From contig JAKSJO010000001.1 of NCBI GenBank assembly GCA_024398125.1, positions 124,001-188,000 on the forward strand: DNA of 64,000 nt. The letters are read 5' to 3'. Positions 19,425 to 28,841 of this stretch are shown in pieces. Within the stretch, counting starts at the first letter, position 1, and each line of letters begins with the position of its first letter. Source of the DNA: Bacteroidales bacterium. GTDB lineage: Bacteria > Bacteroidota > Bacteroidia > Bacteroidales > UBA932. The notes beneath the pieces were generated by a model, which saw only the letters and a program-made list of their open reading frames with translations, had not been told where the DNA came from and made no database searches. A program made the position numbers and the translations under genes.

Positions 19425-21845
19425 ATGAGAAAGATTATCGTTTTTTTGTCTGCGGTCGTCTTGATGCTGGCCGCACATAATGCCGATGCACAGGTCGTAA
19501 GGCAGGGCCAGACAGTGGGTCTCTCTTCTGTAACTCCAGACGAGGACCATGCCGCCATGCTTGACATGCGCACCAGAATGGATGTCATAAGGCAGACCGA
19601 GAACCGGCCTACCGTGGCTCTGGTGCTCAGTGGAGGAGGTGCCAAGGGTGGCGCCCATATCGGTGTGATGAAGTATCTCGAAGAACAGGGGATACCTGTC
19701 GACATGGTTCTTGGAACCAGCATCGGAGGCCTCATGGGAGGTCTCTGCGCAATGGGCTACAACCCTGTCTGGATGGACTCGCTTATGCGCTCCCTTGACT
19801 GGGGAGTCATAATGAGTGACAAGATACCTGTCACATATCTGTCGTACAATGAACGAAAGTACAAGGAAAAATATATCTTCAACGTACCTTTCTACTATCG
19901 TCAGAAGGATTCGGACGGCTCAGAGGGCATCTTCCTTGGCGCGGATTCGGACGCAGGAGCCTCTACCATCAAAGAGAACCTGATGGGCAGTCTCCCTTCT
20001 GCGTATATTACCGGACATAACGTAAGCAATCTTATCAACAAGGTAACCGTGGGATATCATGATGACATGAGTTTCCTTGACTTTCCGATTCCTTTCGTCT
20101 GTGTCGCAACTGATATGCTGTCGTATCGCGCCAAGATCTGGCACAGCGGAGACATTACCAAGGCCCTGCGCTCGACAATGTCGATCCCGGGCGTGTTCGC
20201 TCCTGTCAAGACGGACGGCATGGTGCTGGTCGACGGCGGAATGCGAAACAATTTTCCTACGGACATAGCACGCGAGGCGGGTGCGGACATCATCATCGGT
20301 GTGGATCTCTCTGACCGTGCACTTGGCTATGATGAGGTCAACAATCTTGGAGACCTGCTCAACCAGACCATAGACATGCTTGGCCGTGATGCATTTGAAA
20401 CCAATGTCGGCATTCCTGATGTGTTCATCAAGCCAGACCTTACAGGCTACGGCATGATGAGTTTCGATAAGCAGAGTGTGGCCGATATCATTGACAGAGG
20501 CTACCAGGCGGCCGTAAACAACGCCGACGCAATCCGAAGGGTCAAGAGAATGGTAGGTCCTGCAACGAAGACTCTCCGCAACAAACCGGCGATAGATCTC
20601 GGCAGCAATTCAATCGCGATTGACAGGATCTGTTTCGAAGGCCTTTCTGTCAAGGATGAGAAGTATATCCTCAAGAATATGCCTTTCGATGTAGGCCCGT
20701 CCATCAGCTACGATGATATCGAGAGTGCCGTTGCTATGGTATATGCCACGGGTGCATTCCGTTCGGTGACGTATGAGCTCCGTGGAATGGACGAGCCTTT
20801 CGAACTCGTGATCAAGTGCGAGAAGGGTCCGATCAACCGTCTGGGCGGTGGCCTTCGCTTCGATTCGGAAACGACTGTTTCGACCATCTTCAACCTTGGC
20901 TTCAATACAAACACTGTAAGTGGATCGGCTTTTGACCTGACTGCCAAGCTTGGCTCCAACCCTTACGCCGACCTTCACTACAGGCTTAACAGCACCGGGG
21001 GAGCGACTGTCAATGCGGATGCGCTTTTCGGCTTCACTGATGCCAAGATGTTCAACTATGGCAGCGTCCGTCCCGACTTCAATGTCGACTTCTGGCGCTT
21101 CCGTCAGAGACTGTACTTCTCGAACGTTCATTGGTCCCGCTTCGATGTAAAGTTCGGCGCTACCAATGAGTTTGTAAAAGTGATGTCGCTGATCGGCGAT
21201 GCCTCTACGCTGGATGCCTATAAGGAGGATTACCCATCAGTCTTCATCGATGCGCGTTTCGATACGACACATGATTCTTATTTTCCTGAGTCCGGCCATG
21301 AATTCGGGCTCAAGGCAGATTGGATGTTCAAGAATCTCTACGGCGACGATGTCAGGGTAGGTGTCGTCCAGATAGATTGGAAGAAGATACATAAGATGGG
21401 CAGCAGATTAAGCCTCATTCCGTATCTTAATGCCAGGGGTGTCCTCTCGTATAACGAGGAGGGCTTGGACAATGAAGTTCCTCAGTTCTATACAAACCTT
21501 GTCGGAGGAAGCATGGCCGGAAGATATCTTGACCAGCAGATGCCATTCATCGGAATAAACTATGCCATGCCGGTGGGACGTTATGCTGCGGTTGCCCGTG
21601 AAGAGATGAGACTCAAGCTTGGAGCATCTCATTACGTTTCTCTCATGGCTAACTGCGTCGCAGCTACCGATGGCTTTGAGAATCGCGAGGGTATGGATTC
21701 CTTATTCAAGAATGGATTGTTCCACTATGGCGCCGGCATTGAATATGCCTATGACTCGATCATAGGTCCAATGAAACTGGATGTCCATTGGTCTGATGTG
21801 ACAAATAGTCTCGGAGCATATTTCAGCATGGGATTTGATTTTTAG
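19425..21845 (+). CDS. Patatin-like phospholipase fused to an Omp85-type barrel
   Basis: 806 residues from the ATG at 19425; the open frame upstream overlaps rlmN. A signal peptide MRKIIVFLSAVVLMLAAHNADA precedes Gln. The patatin domain covers about residues 60-330, with the oxyanion loop LVLSGGGAKGGAHIGV, nucleophile Ser99 in GTSIGGLMGG and Asp270 in VDGGMRNNFP. A POTRA-like segment (ISYDDIESAVAMVYATGAFR) leads into a beta barrel that ends in Phe (YFSMGFDF), as in PlpD-type autosecreted lipases. It probably displays a phospholipase on the cell surface or releases it. Translation is likely coupled to rlmN. Confidence 0.88.
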   Translation: MRKIIVFLSAVVLMLAAHNADAQVVRQGQTVGLSSVTPDEDHAAMLDMRTRMDVIRQTENRPTVALVLSGGGAKGGAHIGVMKYLEEQGIPVDMVLGTSIGGLMGGLCAMGYNPVWMDSLMRSLDWGVIMSDKIPVTYLSYNERKYKEKYIFNVPFYYRQKDSDGSEGIFLGADSDAGASTIKENLMGSLPSAYITGHNVSNLINKVTVGYHDDMSFLDFPIPFVCVATDMLSYRAKIWHSGDITKALRSTMSIPGVFAPVKTDGMVLVDGGMRNNFPTDIAREAGADIIIGVDLSDRALGYDEVNNLGDLLNQTIDMLGRDAFETNVGIPDVFIKPDLTGYGMMSFDKQSVADIIDRGYQAAVNNADAIRRVKRMVGPATKTLRNKPAIDLGSNSIAIDRICFEGLSVKDEKYILKNMPFDVGPSISYDDIESAVAMVYATGAFRSVTYELRGMDEPFELVIKCEKGPINRLGGGLRFDSETTVSTIFNLGFNTNTVSGSAFDLTAKLGSNPYADLHYRLNSTGGATVNADALFGFTDAKMFNYGSVRPDFNVDFWRFRQRLYFSNVHWSRFDVKFGATNEFVKVMSLIGDASTLDAYKEDYPSVFIDARFDTTHDSYFPESGHEFGLKADWMFKNLYGDDVRVGVVQIDWKKIHKMGSRLSLIPYLNARGVLSYNEEGLDNEVPQFYTNLVGGSMAGRYLDQQMPFIGINYAMPVGRYAAVAREEMRLKLGASHYVSLMANCVAATDGFENREGMDSLFKNGLFHYGAGIEYAYDSIIGPMKLDVHWSDVTNSLGAYFSMGFDF

Positions 21846-21847
21846 AC

Positions 21848-22327
21848 ATGGAGGAAGGCCGCAGCGAATCATACAGGAATGCCCTTTCGGCTCTGCAGAC
21901 TCTCTGTTCCCGCAGGGAGTGCTGCTCGTACGATATCCATAAGAAAGCGATCAAGCTGATGGAGGGCGATTCCGATGCTGCAGAGTCGCTTGTCGAAGAC
22001 CTGAAGAAGGATTCCTTTCTCGATGATTCCAGATATGCTTCTGCCTATGCCCGTGAGAAATCCGCGATCAGCGGATGGGGACCGGCAAAGATCGCGACTT
22101 TCCTTCGGGCAAAATTCATAGATCGTAATGTGATCAATGCGGCATTGGAAGAACTTGACTGTGAGGTCGCCGATACCAAGATGGTCAAGGTCATGGAGGC
22201 AAAGTGGAAGCTGCTCGAAGGAGATCCGTATGCCAAGTTCAAACTGATCCGCTTTGCGTTGTCGCGTGGATACGACTATGACAAGGTTGCGCCGGTTGCG
22301 GAGCGCCTGTCAAAGGTTCATGATTGA
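21848..22327 (+). CDS. recX: RecX-family regulatory protein
   Basis: 159 residues, all helical three-helix repeats typical of RecX: ALQTLCSRRECCSYDIHKKA, LVEDLKKDSFLDDSRYASAY and WGPAKIATFLRAKFID followed by a third repeat. RecX proteins bind the RecA filament and limit its activity. recA is not adjacent. It starts two bases after the patatin gene, so it is cotranscribed. Confidence 0.85.
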   Translation: MEEGRSESYRNALSALQTLCSRRECCSYDIHKKAIKLMEGDSDAAESLVEDLKKDSFLDDSRYASAYAREKSAISGWGPAKIATFLRAKFIDRNVINAALEELDCEVADTKMVKVMEAKWKLLEGDPYAKFKLIRFALSRGYDYDKVAPVAERLSKVHD

Positions 22328-22338
22328 AGCTTTTTGAC

Positions 22339-22346
22339 TATATTTG
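22339..22346 (+). promoter_or_regulatory. Promoter -7 box of rnhA
   Basis: TATATTTG followed by CAC sits 14 bases ahead of the ATG at 22353. A TTG start at 22344 would lie inside this box, so the ATG at 22353 is preferred. Confidence 0.55.
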
Positions 22347-22352
22347 CACGAT

Positions 22353-22841
22353 ATGCAGGACAAACCGACCATATATCTTTATACTGACGGGGCCTCTAGT
22401 GGCAATCCCGGTCCGGGTGGATATGGTGTTGTCCTCAAGTGCGGTGAATATCGCAGGGAACTGTCCGGTGGCTTTATAAAGACCACTAACAACAGGATGG
22501 AACTGCTTGCGGTGATCGTCGGGCTGGAGACGATAAGATGGCCACATGCTCATGTGGAGGTTTGGAGTGATTCGTCATACGTCGTGAAGGCGATCAACGA
22601 GGGCTGGCTGAAGAATTGGGAATTGAAAGGATGGAAAAAGGTGAAGAACGTTGATCTTTGGATACGTTTCAACAGGATATACAAGCTTCACGATGTGCAT
22701 TTCAACTGGCTCAAGGGACATGCCGGACATCCGGAGAACGAACGCTGCGATGCTCTGGCCGTCAATGCGGGAGCAGGGGCATACGCAAGGGGAGAACAGC
22801 TTCCCGAAGATAATGGATACGAAGACAATACATTGATTTAG
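22353..22841 (+). CDS. rnhA: Ribonuclease HI
   Basis: 162 residues. All four acidic positions are seen: Asp in YTDGASSGNPGPGGYG, Glu in NNRMELLAVIVG, Asp in WSDSSYVV and Asp in NERCDALA. The basic handle (WLKNWELKGWKKVKN) that grips the hybrid is present as well. It degrades RNA in RNA-DNA hybrids, including Okazaki primers and R-loops. It lies 4 bases ahead of pdxA. Confidence 0.95.
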   Translation: MQDKPTIYLYTDGASSGNPGPGGYGVVLKCGEYRRELSGGFIKTTNNRMELLAVIVGLETIRWPHAHVEVWSDSSYVVKAINEGWLKNWELKGWKKVKNVDLWIRFNRIYKLHDVHFNWLKGHAGHPENERCDALAVNAGAGAYARGEQLPEDNGYEDNTLI

Positions 22842-22845
22842 ATAT

Positions 22846-23931
22846 ATGCAGAACGGAAAAATAGTTGTAGGCATCACCCAGGGTGATGGAAACGGAATCG
22901 GATATGAGGTGATCATCAAGGCTCTTGCGGACGCCAGGATTCTTGACGCATTCACTCCTGTTGTCTATGGTTCGTCAAAGATCATGGGCTTCTACAAGAA
23001 GACTATACACAATATCGAGAACTTCGATACAAATGTCATCAGTTCTGCAAAGGATGCGTTTCCAAAGCGAATCAATGTTGTGAACTGTCTTCCTGACAAT
23101 GTATATGTCGAGCCGGGACAGCCTTCTGCGGATTCAGCAAAGGCTGCAATCACTTCTCTTGAGTGCGCTGTAAAGGAACTTAAGGAGGGCCTTATCGACG
23201 TTATCGTTACAGCTCCTATCAACAAGAAGAGCATGTCCAACCAGGGCTTCGAGCATACCGGTCACACTGAATACTTCCAGAAGGAGTTCGGCGTCAAGGA
23301 TGTCACAATGTTCATGGTCAGCGAAAACCTCAAGATCGGTGTGGTTACAGGTCATATTCCTCTCAAGGATGTTCCTTCAAGCATCAGCGAGGAAAAGATT
23401 CTTACCAAGCTTCGTCTCATGAACGAGTCGCTGAAGAAGGACTTCTGTGTAGACAAGCCAAAGATTGCGGTTCTCAGCCTCAATCCTCACAGCGGTGACG
23501 GCGGACTTCTCGGTGATGAGGAGCAGACCATCATCTCTCCTGCAATCAAGAAGGCTGTAGAAGAGGGCATCGATGCATTCGGACCATTCTCACCCGACGG
23601 ATATTTCGGTCTGCACCATTATGACCGTTTCGATGCAACACTGGCCATGTACCACGACCAGGGTCTTGCCCCATTCAAGGCTCTTGCATTCGAGGATGGT
23701 GTCAATTTCACCGCTGGCCTTCCTGTAATCCGTACTTCTCCTGACCATGGAACAGCTTTCGAGATGGCCGGACGCGACGAGGCGGATCCACGTTCAATGA
23801 TTTCAGCAATCTATACTGCTGTGGATATCTTCAAGCGCCGTAAGCGCTATGAGGAACTCCTTGCCGGCAAGATGCCTGAGCGTGAGAAGCCAGCCCGTCC
23901 TGAGCGTAACGGACGTCCGCAGATAGCATAA
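22846..23931 (+). CDS. pdxA: 4-hydroxythreonine-4-phosphate dehydrogenase PdxA
   Basis: 361 residues. The start IVVGITQGDGNGIGYEVI matches PdxA, as do VTAPINKKSM, HTGHTEYFQ and MYHDQGLAPFKAL, which carry the substrate and divalent-metal ligands (three His). DHGTAFEMAG is also typical. It oxidises 4-phosphohydroxy-L-threonine in the DXP-independent branch leading to pyridoxal phosphate. The last 25 residues or so are basic and Pro-rich (EREKPARPERN), a lineage-specific tail. A clear terminator follows. Confidence 0.95.
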   Translation: MQNGKIVVGITQGDGNGIGYEVIIKALADARILDAFTPVVYGSSKIMGFYKKTIHNIENFDTNVISSAKDAFPKRINVVNCLPDNVYVEPGQPSADSAKAAITSLECAVKELKEGLIDVIVTAPINKKSMSNQGFEHTGHTEYFQKEFGVKDVTMFMVSENLKIGVVTGHIPLKDVPSSISEEKILTKLRLMNESLKKDFCVDKPKIAVLSLNPHSGDGGLLGDEEQTIISPAIKKAVEEGIDAFGPFSPDGYFGLHHYDRFDATLAMYHDQGLAPFKALAFEDGVNFTAGLPVIRTSPDHGTAFEMAGRDEADPRSMISAIYTAVDIFKRRKRYEELLAGKMPEREKPARPERNGRPQIA

Positions 23932-23937
23932 TCCATC

Positions 23938-23966
23938 GACCGGTCCTTCTGAACCGGTCTTTTTTT
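23938..23966 (+). terminator. Rho-independent terminator after pdxA
   Basis: GACCGGT at 23938-23944 pairs with ACCGGTC at 23953-23959, followed by seven T. Confidence 0.85.
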
Positions 23967-23987
23967 CGGGTTTGGTCCCAAGACGGT

Positions 23988-24098
23988 CGGCTGTCTCCTC
24001 CGGGACCTGTGGCCGCCCATGGCCACATGAATGGGTGGATCGAGCGAAGCGAGAGACGGGATGGAGCGAAGCGGAAGGTCTCCGGAGGAGAGCAGCCG
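23988..24098. repeat. Long imperfect inverted repeat with inner hairpin
   Basis: The arm at 23988-24008 (CGGCTGTCTCCTCCGG, then GACCT) is complementary to 24076-24098 (AGGTCTCCGGAGGAG, then AGCAGCCG) apart from two single-base bulges. Inside lie GTGGCC/GGCCAC and two copies of GAGCGAAGCG. Transcribed either way it would fold into a strong stem of about 20 bp. It sits between the pdxA terminator and the 3' end of the convergent gene. Confidence 0.6.
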
Positions 24099-24114
24099 AT
24101 TCAATATGATAAGT

Positions 24115-25395
24115 CTATTTGCAGACCATGATGTCGAGGATGACGCGGTCAGTTTCCTGCATTCCGAGGGAACCGATTCGTCCGAGGTTTGCGATTGTCT
24201 TCTCGATATCGTCCTCGATGATGCCGTCATTGGATGACACGCAGCGATTCTCCATCGCCAGCATAGCCGACTGAATCGCCACGCTGACTCCTGAAGCGAC
24301 TTTCATCGCACAACCAACCTTCGCTCCGTCGCAGACCATGCCTGTGATGTTTCCGATCATATTCTTGATCGTCGCACAGACTTGCTCATAGCTGGCACCC
24401 TTGAGCCAGGCGATGCCGCTGGCCGCGCCAGTCGATGCCACCACGCAGCCACAGAGAGCTGACAGGCGGCCGAGATATGCCTTGATGTGGATAGCGACGA
24501 GGTTTGCCATGATCAGAGCGCGGGCTAGTCTTTCGTCATCTATGCCATAGCGCTCAGCGTATGCGATTACAGGCATGCTGACAGTGATGCCCTGGTTGCC
24601 GCTGCCGGAGTTGCTCATTGCCGGGAGGGTGCATCCAGCCATGCGGGCGTCGGATGCCGCTGCGGTGAGGAACATGGCGTAGGTCATGAAGCTGTTGCCG
24701 AATAGTGCCTCCTTGTCGTCCGATATGGTCTGTCCGACGCACAGTCCATAGCTGCCCTTCATTCCCTCGCGGGCGAGAGCCATGTTGAGGGTCCTGTCTT
24801 CAAGAATGAACTTGATGTCGTTGTATTCAGCTGTCCCGGCGAAGTCGTATATTTCCTTCACGGTTATGCCGTAATCGCCGCAGGCGTCGCTGCCGCCATC
24901 CTTTTCGTCATCCTCGGTCCTGAAGATCACCTTGCCGTCAACGTCACATTCGATTATGTTGTCATGGCTGTCGCGGATTATGGCGTCTGCTTCATGCTCA
25001 TCGGAAAAGGCGCATGCCTTGACATACAGGATATGCGGGTCTTCGGAAACAAGAATCTCTACGTTTCCGCAGTCAACCATTGCCTTGGCAGTCTCGACTG
25101 CTACGCCATCTACATCTTTCAGTACCTCAAGGCCATATTCGGACTTGCCGCATACGGCTCCGAGGGCAGCTGCGATGTGCAGACCTATCATGCCGGTGCC
25201 GGGGATGCCGACGCCCATTCCGTTCTTGAGGATGTTCGGGCTGACGTATACCTTGAGCCTTTCAGCCTTGCCTGCAGGCAGGTTCTCTGCCGCCTTTGCG
25301 CATGCAAGTGCCACAGCTATCGGCTCGGTGCATCCGAGCGCCGGTTTAACTTCGCGTTTGATCAGTGAGATGATCTGTGCGCTTCTGTTGTTCAT
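24115..25395 (-). CDS. L-cysteine desulfidase / UPF0597 family protein
   Basis: 426 residues. The family pattern is clear: REVKPALGCTEPIAVALA near the start, NGMGVGIPGTGMIG, MSNSGSGNQGITVSMPV in the middle, and the Cys-rich segments LSALCGCVVASTGAA and MVCDGAKVGCAMKVASG near the end. These Cys ligate an iron-sulfur cluster in the archaeal L-cysteine desulfidase and in serine-dehydratase-like relatives. The enzyme would release sulfide, pyruvate and ammonia from cysteine, though bacterial members are mostly untested. It is convergent with pdxA. Confidence 0.85.
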   Translation of the reverse strand: MNNRSAQIISLIKREVKPALGCTEPIAVALACAKAAENLPAGKAERLKVYVSPNILKNGMGVGIPGTGMIGLHIAAALGAVCGKSEYGLEVLKDVDGVAVETAKAMVDCGNVEILVSEDPHILYVKACAFSDEHEADAIIRDSHDNIIECDVDGKVIFRTEDDEKDGGSDACGDYGITVKEIYDFAGTAEYNDIKFILEDRTLNMALAREGMKGSYGLCVGQTISDDKEALFGNSFMTYAMFLTAAASDARMAGCTLPAMSNSGSGNQGITVSMPVIAYAERYGIDDERLARALIMANLVAIHIKAYLGRLSALCGCVVASTGAASGIAWLKGASYEQVCATIKNMIGNITGMVCDGAKVGCAMKVASGVSVAIQSAMLAMENRCVSSNDGIIEDDIEKTIANLGRIGSLGMQETDRVILDIMVCK

Positions 25396-25420
25396 GTGTT
25401 CGTGGATTTGTTAAACTGTA

Positions 25421-28400
25421 TCAATCTGCCAGCGTCTTGAGCGCTGATTTGATAAGTTCGTCTCGCATCGATTCATCCTTTACGGTTTCAAGGGGGAATC
25501 CGTAACTGATGACCTTGTACTTCTTCATTTCAGCGCATACCGCTGCGCTGATGCCGTTCCCTGTGTAGCGGAGGATCGTGCTGGCGTTCTTGCCTGCAGG
25601 AATGATTCCGTCAGGGCTTTCCACGGAGTAGATACCGGCATTGATGTCCTGCCAGAACTGGATAGGAGTCCGGGTCTGGATCTGGCTTCTGCTGTTACGG
25701 ACTCTTTCGAATGATCCGGTGTAGCAGGCGTGGTTGGTCAGCCAGTTGTATCCGAGGACATCCTGGATGAATTTTCTGGTGTTTTCCACATGGACGGCGT
25801 CCTTCTTGATAGGATATATCTCGTCCCAGGCGTCGGTTCCTATGTAAGCTCCTGAGATGATTATGCTGCCGCCCTTGGAAGTATAGCTCCTGATGGCGCT
25901 CTGGAGGGCATCGGGGAATACCTCGTGACGGGCTGGGACCGCGTCACGTCCGAGAGCTGTGGATATCTGTTTTCCACAGATGATGTCGGCTGCAAACGAA
26001 CCGTCGGCTATGGCCGGGTTGCTTGCGAAAGCGGCAGAGCTTGACGATGCAAAGCTGTATCCGGCGTTCATGATTGAACGTCCATGCATGATGGCGAAAT
26101 CGAAGGTGTTGCCAGGAATGAGCAAACCGGCATGAGTTGAATGTGATGAGCCGAATCCAGGATTGTCATCGTCCGTCCATTCCATCTTTCTGCGGTTCTC
26201 GTAGTTCTCACCGATGTAGTTGATCTCGTATCCGTATGCGACACCCTTGTCGATGTTGCCGTCAAAACCTGCGTACTCAGGTGTATCGAACCAGGATGGC
26301 GCACCGACCCTGGTGAAATTGTTCACGACGAGTACCTTCTTTGCGTTCTTTGAAGCGATTCCGGCACATAGAGTCTCTGATGGGAAGCTCTTTCCTCCGT
26401 CGTTGAATGCTACGATACGGAATGAATAGATGTGGCCTGCATCCATGGCAACTTCGGTGCTGAATCTGTCCCCGTCTCTGCGTACATTCTCGAGTATCCT
26501 GCCCTGGTCGAACGCACCGTCGTCAATCCTGGTATAAAGGATATATCCCTTTGCGTCAGCGGTAGGCTCCTTGGGGTCATCCGTGTTCTTCCAGCTGATT
26601 CTTGCCTTGCTGCCATCAAGGAGAACACTCATTGAATTGACAGGGAGCGGCTGGACAATGTAAGGTGTGCGGTAAAGGTCGCTCAGGTATTTGAGCATTC
26701 CCTTGTAGATTGCACGGCATACCGCGAAACGGAATGAAGGATCCAGTCCGTACTTCATGTCAGCGAAATTCTGGTGCGAAAGGAGCTCGAGCAGCATCGC
26801 CGGGACAGTCGTGGTGCGTGATTCGCTGTAGTTGCGGTCCCAGAGCTGACGTCTGTTCCACGCAGGTTCGTAGTCAGCCCGGATGTCGTCGACAATCTGC
26901 TGCTGAACAAGGTCGGTGAGGTGTCGGGCTGTAATTCGGTCGCGTCCGTCAGGAAGCTTTGAACTTCCGTCAGCCATCAGTGTATAGATTGCAAGAGTTC
27001 CGACAATCTCATCATCAGGAGTCATTCCCGCGTCGGTGTGGAATGCGAATGACAGGTCGAAAGGAATACCCTTGTCTTTCATGTATTCGGTCCAGGCACC
27101 ACGGCTGGCGTAGTCTGTTGTATAGTCGTTGTAGTCCCACCTGTTCACGACCGTGGTATCAACACCTGACCACTGCATGTTGTATACGGCTCCTTCGACA
27201 AACGCCGGCATTCCGGAAAGCTCCCAGTCCTCTACGGGGTCGGTCTCGACACCGCGGGCAACCTTGCCCATGCCACCTCCGAACCTCACGGCATCAGCTG
27301 TGACTACACTGCCGACTACTGCGCTGCGTCCTTCCGGAAGGATGTTGTCCAATGTGACGAAGGCATCGCTGCCCGGAGCAAACTCGAAGTTGCCGAGGCA
27401 GATCCATGTACCGCCGCCGATCTTCTGATTGACCAGGAATTCGGTCGTTCCTCCCATATGGTGTACAGTGTAATGGGCATCCTCGCTGCTGTTTGGCATG
27501 GACTTGTATGCTACATATACGGCATAGTTGCCACGCTCGGGAATCTCTGCTGTCCAGCGCGCTTCTGCTCTGTTCCAGTTTTCACGGGAACTGATGCAGT
27601 CTGCCATACGGACGGTTCCCATCTCGAAAGGATTGTCCAGTCTGGTGTAGACTTCCTTCATGTCCGCGAATCCTACACCGGCACTCTTCCAGACGCCTGT
27701 TTCCCTGTAGCTTCCCTGCAGACGTACCCCCTGGCCGCGGGTGCCTGTGAAAGCCTTGTCGTTGTCACATACGACCTCGTTCCTCTGGGTATCGGTCTCG
27801 CGTGGAGACATTGTGTATGCGCCTGCGTTCTGGAGCATAGGGATGAGGAAAGGAATCACGTAGCTCTGGGTGTACATGTCCTCCACGGTTCTCTGGACGG
27901 TGGCTCTCTGCCATTCCCAACGTCCCGTCTTCGCTTCGAAATAACGGCCGTGGCTCTGCCAAAGTGCGATGTATCTTCCGCTCAGTCCGCTGTGGAAGGT
28001 CTGTTCGCCGACCCTGCGGATGAAAGGAGGGTTGACAGGAGCGGTACAGGACTGGTCATATTCTTTCGGACGTCCGTCATTGCCAAGCCCTGGAGTGACC
28101 ATGGACTCGAGCGTATGGTTCTTGTATCTTATCTCGCCGACACGGCAGTTTGCGTACTTGGCAGGGAAGAGATCCTTCAGGGTCTTCTTGAACCATGCGA
28201 CATCCTCCTTTCTCCACGAGAAGTCGCTGAGCTCCTGGGTGAAGTAGAAGTCGAGGTTGTCTCCACGGCGAAGCACCCTGTCGATTGACAGTGTCGATTT
28301 CACGGTCGTGCGTTCCTTCATGAGGACACGCAGCGAATCGCTAGCCTGCTTGAATTCGTCCTTGATTCTCTGGGCGTCTGCACTGAATGCCGAGAGGCAT

Positions 28401-28438
28401 ACGAGCGTGCCTGCTATGATGAGTCTTCTAAGGTTCAT
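25421..28438 (-). CDS. Secreted amidase-like protein with golvesin/xanthan-lyase-type domain and FN3
   Basis: 1005 residues from the ATG at 28438, followed by the signal peptide LRRLIIAGTLVCLSAFSADA and Gln. The upstream part of the open frame lies within vanZ and is discarded. Around residues 300-400 is a beta-sandwich (YAVYVAYKSMPNSSEDAHYTVH, then GGTWICLGNFEFAPG), as in golvesin-type domains annotated as xanthan lyase. An N-acetylmuramoyl-L-alanine amidase-like zinc region follows (LSFAFHTDAGM, then LLELLSHQNFADM). Next comes a fibronectin III module, and last a flavodoxin- or GATase-like segment with GGSIIISGAYIGTD. It probably acts on cell-wall or glycan material in the envelope. Its ATG overlaps the vanZ stop by four bases. 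Confidence 0.75.
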   Translation of the reverse strand: MNLRRLIIAGTLVCLSAFSADAQRIKDEFKQASDSLRVLMKERTTVKSTLSIDRVLRRGDNLDFYFTQELSDFSWRKEDVAWFKKTLKDLFPAKYANCRVGEIRYKNHTLESMVTPGLGNDGRPKEYDQSCTAPVNPPFIRRVGEQTFHSGLSGRYIALWQSHGRYFEAKTGRWEWQRATVQRTVEDMYTQSYVIPFLIPMLQNAGAYTMSPRETDTQRNEVVCDNDKAFTGTRGQGVRLQGSYRETGVWKSAGVGFADMKEVYTRLDNPFEMGTVRMADCISSRENWNRAEARWTAEIPERGNYAVYVAYKSMPNSSEDAHYTVHHMGGTTEFLVNQKIGGGTWICLGNFEFAPGSDAFVTLDNILPEGRSAVVGSVVTADAVRFGGGMGKVARGVETDPVEDWELSGMPAFVEGAVYNMQWSGVDTTVVNRWDYNDYTTDYASRGAWTEYMKDKGIPFDLSFAFHTDAGMTPDDEIVGTLAIYTLMADGSSKLPDGRDRITARHLTDLVQQQIVDDIRADYEPAWNRRQLWDRNYSESRTTTVPAMLLELLSHQNFADMKYGLDPSFRFAVCRAIYKGMLKYLSDLYRTPYIVQPLPVNSMSVLLDGSKARISWKNTDDPKEPTADAKGYILYTRIDDGAFDQGRILENVRRDGDRFSTEVAMDAGHIYSFRIVAFNDGGKSFPSETLCAGIASKNAKKVLVVNNFTRVGAPSWFDTPEYAGFDGNIDKGVAYGYEINYIGENYENRRKMEWTDDDNPGFGSSHSTHAGLLIPGNTFDFAIMHGRSIMNAGYSFASSSSAAFASNPAIADGSFAADIICGKQISTALGRDAVPARHEVFPDALQSAIRSYTSKGGSIIISGAYIGTDAWDEIYPIKKDAVHVENTRKFIQDVLGYNWLTNHACYTGSFERVRNSRSQIQTRTPIQFWQDINAGIYSVESPDGIIPAGKNASTILRYTGNGISAAVCAEMKKYKVISYGFPLETVKDESMRDELIKSALKTLAD

Positions 28439-28839
28439 TTTCTTAAGGATCTGTATATGTTGAGGAAGATTACCAGTATCGTAGAGATGATGACTGCAAG
28501 GCAGTCGGCCCTGTAGTCTGCAATATCGCCGACACGCCAGTCGGTAAGCATGTTCTGGCCGATTTCGGTCAGGGCAGCGCTTGCCATGCCTATCGCGCCA
28601 AGAATCAATCCGATGCCGATACCGCTCTGCCATTTGTCAGGTCGCCGTCCTATTGCCCAGTTGCAGAGAATCGCAAACGGAAAGAACATGCAGAAATGGA
28701 CGATCTTGTCGGTAGGGATGCCGAAATACGACCACTTCACACCCTGGACGTTGTCGAAATGTCCGAAGCACAGATATATCACTGCTGCGATATACAGCAG
28801 GAATACGATTCTGAAGAATATGACGGTTCTGCGCTTCAT
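28435..28839 (-). CDS. VanZ-like membrane protein
   Basis: 134 residues with four hydrophobic segments and the VanZ-type motifs DKIVHFCMFFPFAIL and TEIGQNMLTDWRVGDIADYRAD. VanZ-like proteins are common in Bacteroidota; the glycopeptide role of the namesake should not be assumed here. It lies two bases after the ABC exporter gene and overlaps the amidase-like gene by four bases, so the three are translated from one message. Confidence 0.85.
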   Translation of the reverse strand: MKRRTVIFFRIVFLLYIAAVIYLCFGHFDNVQGVKWSYFGIPTDKIVHFCMFFPFAILCNWAIGRRPDKWQSGIGIGLILGAIGMASAALTEIGQNMLTDWRVGDIADYRADCLAVIISTILVIFLNIYRSLRK

Positions 28840-28841
28840 TG

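Noticed and set aside
28435-28839. Glycopeptide resistance because of the VanZ-like gene
   Set aside because: VanZ-like domains are widespread, and no vanHAX-type genes are present.
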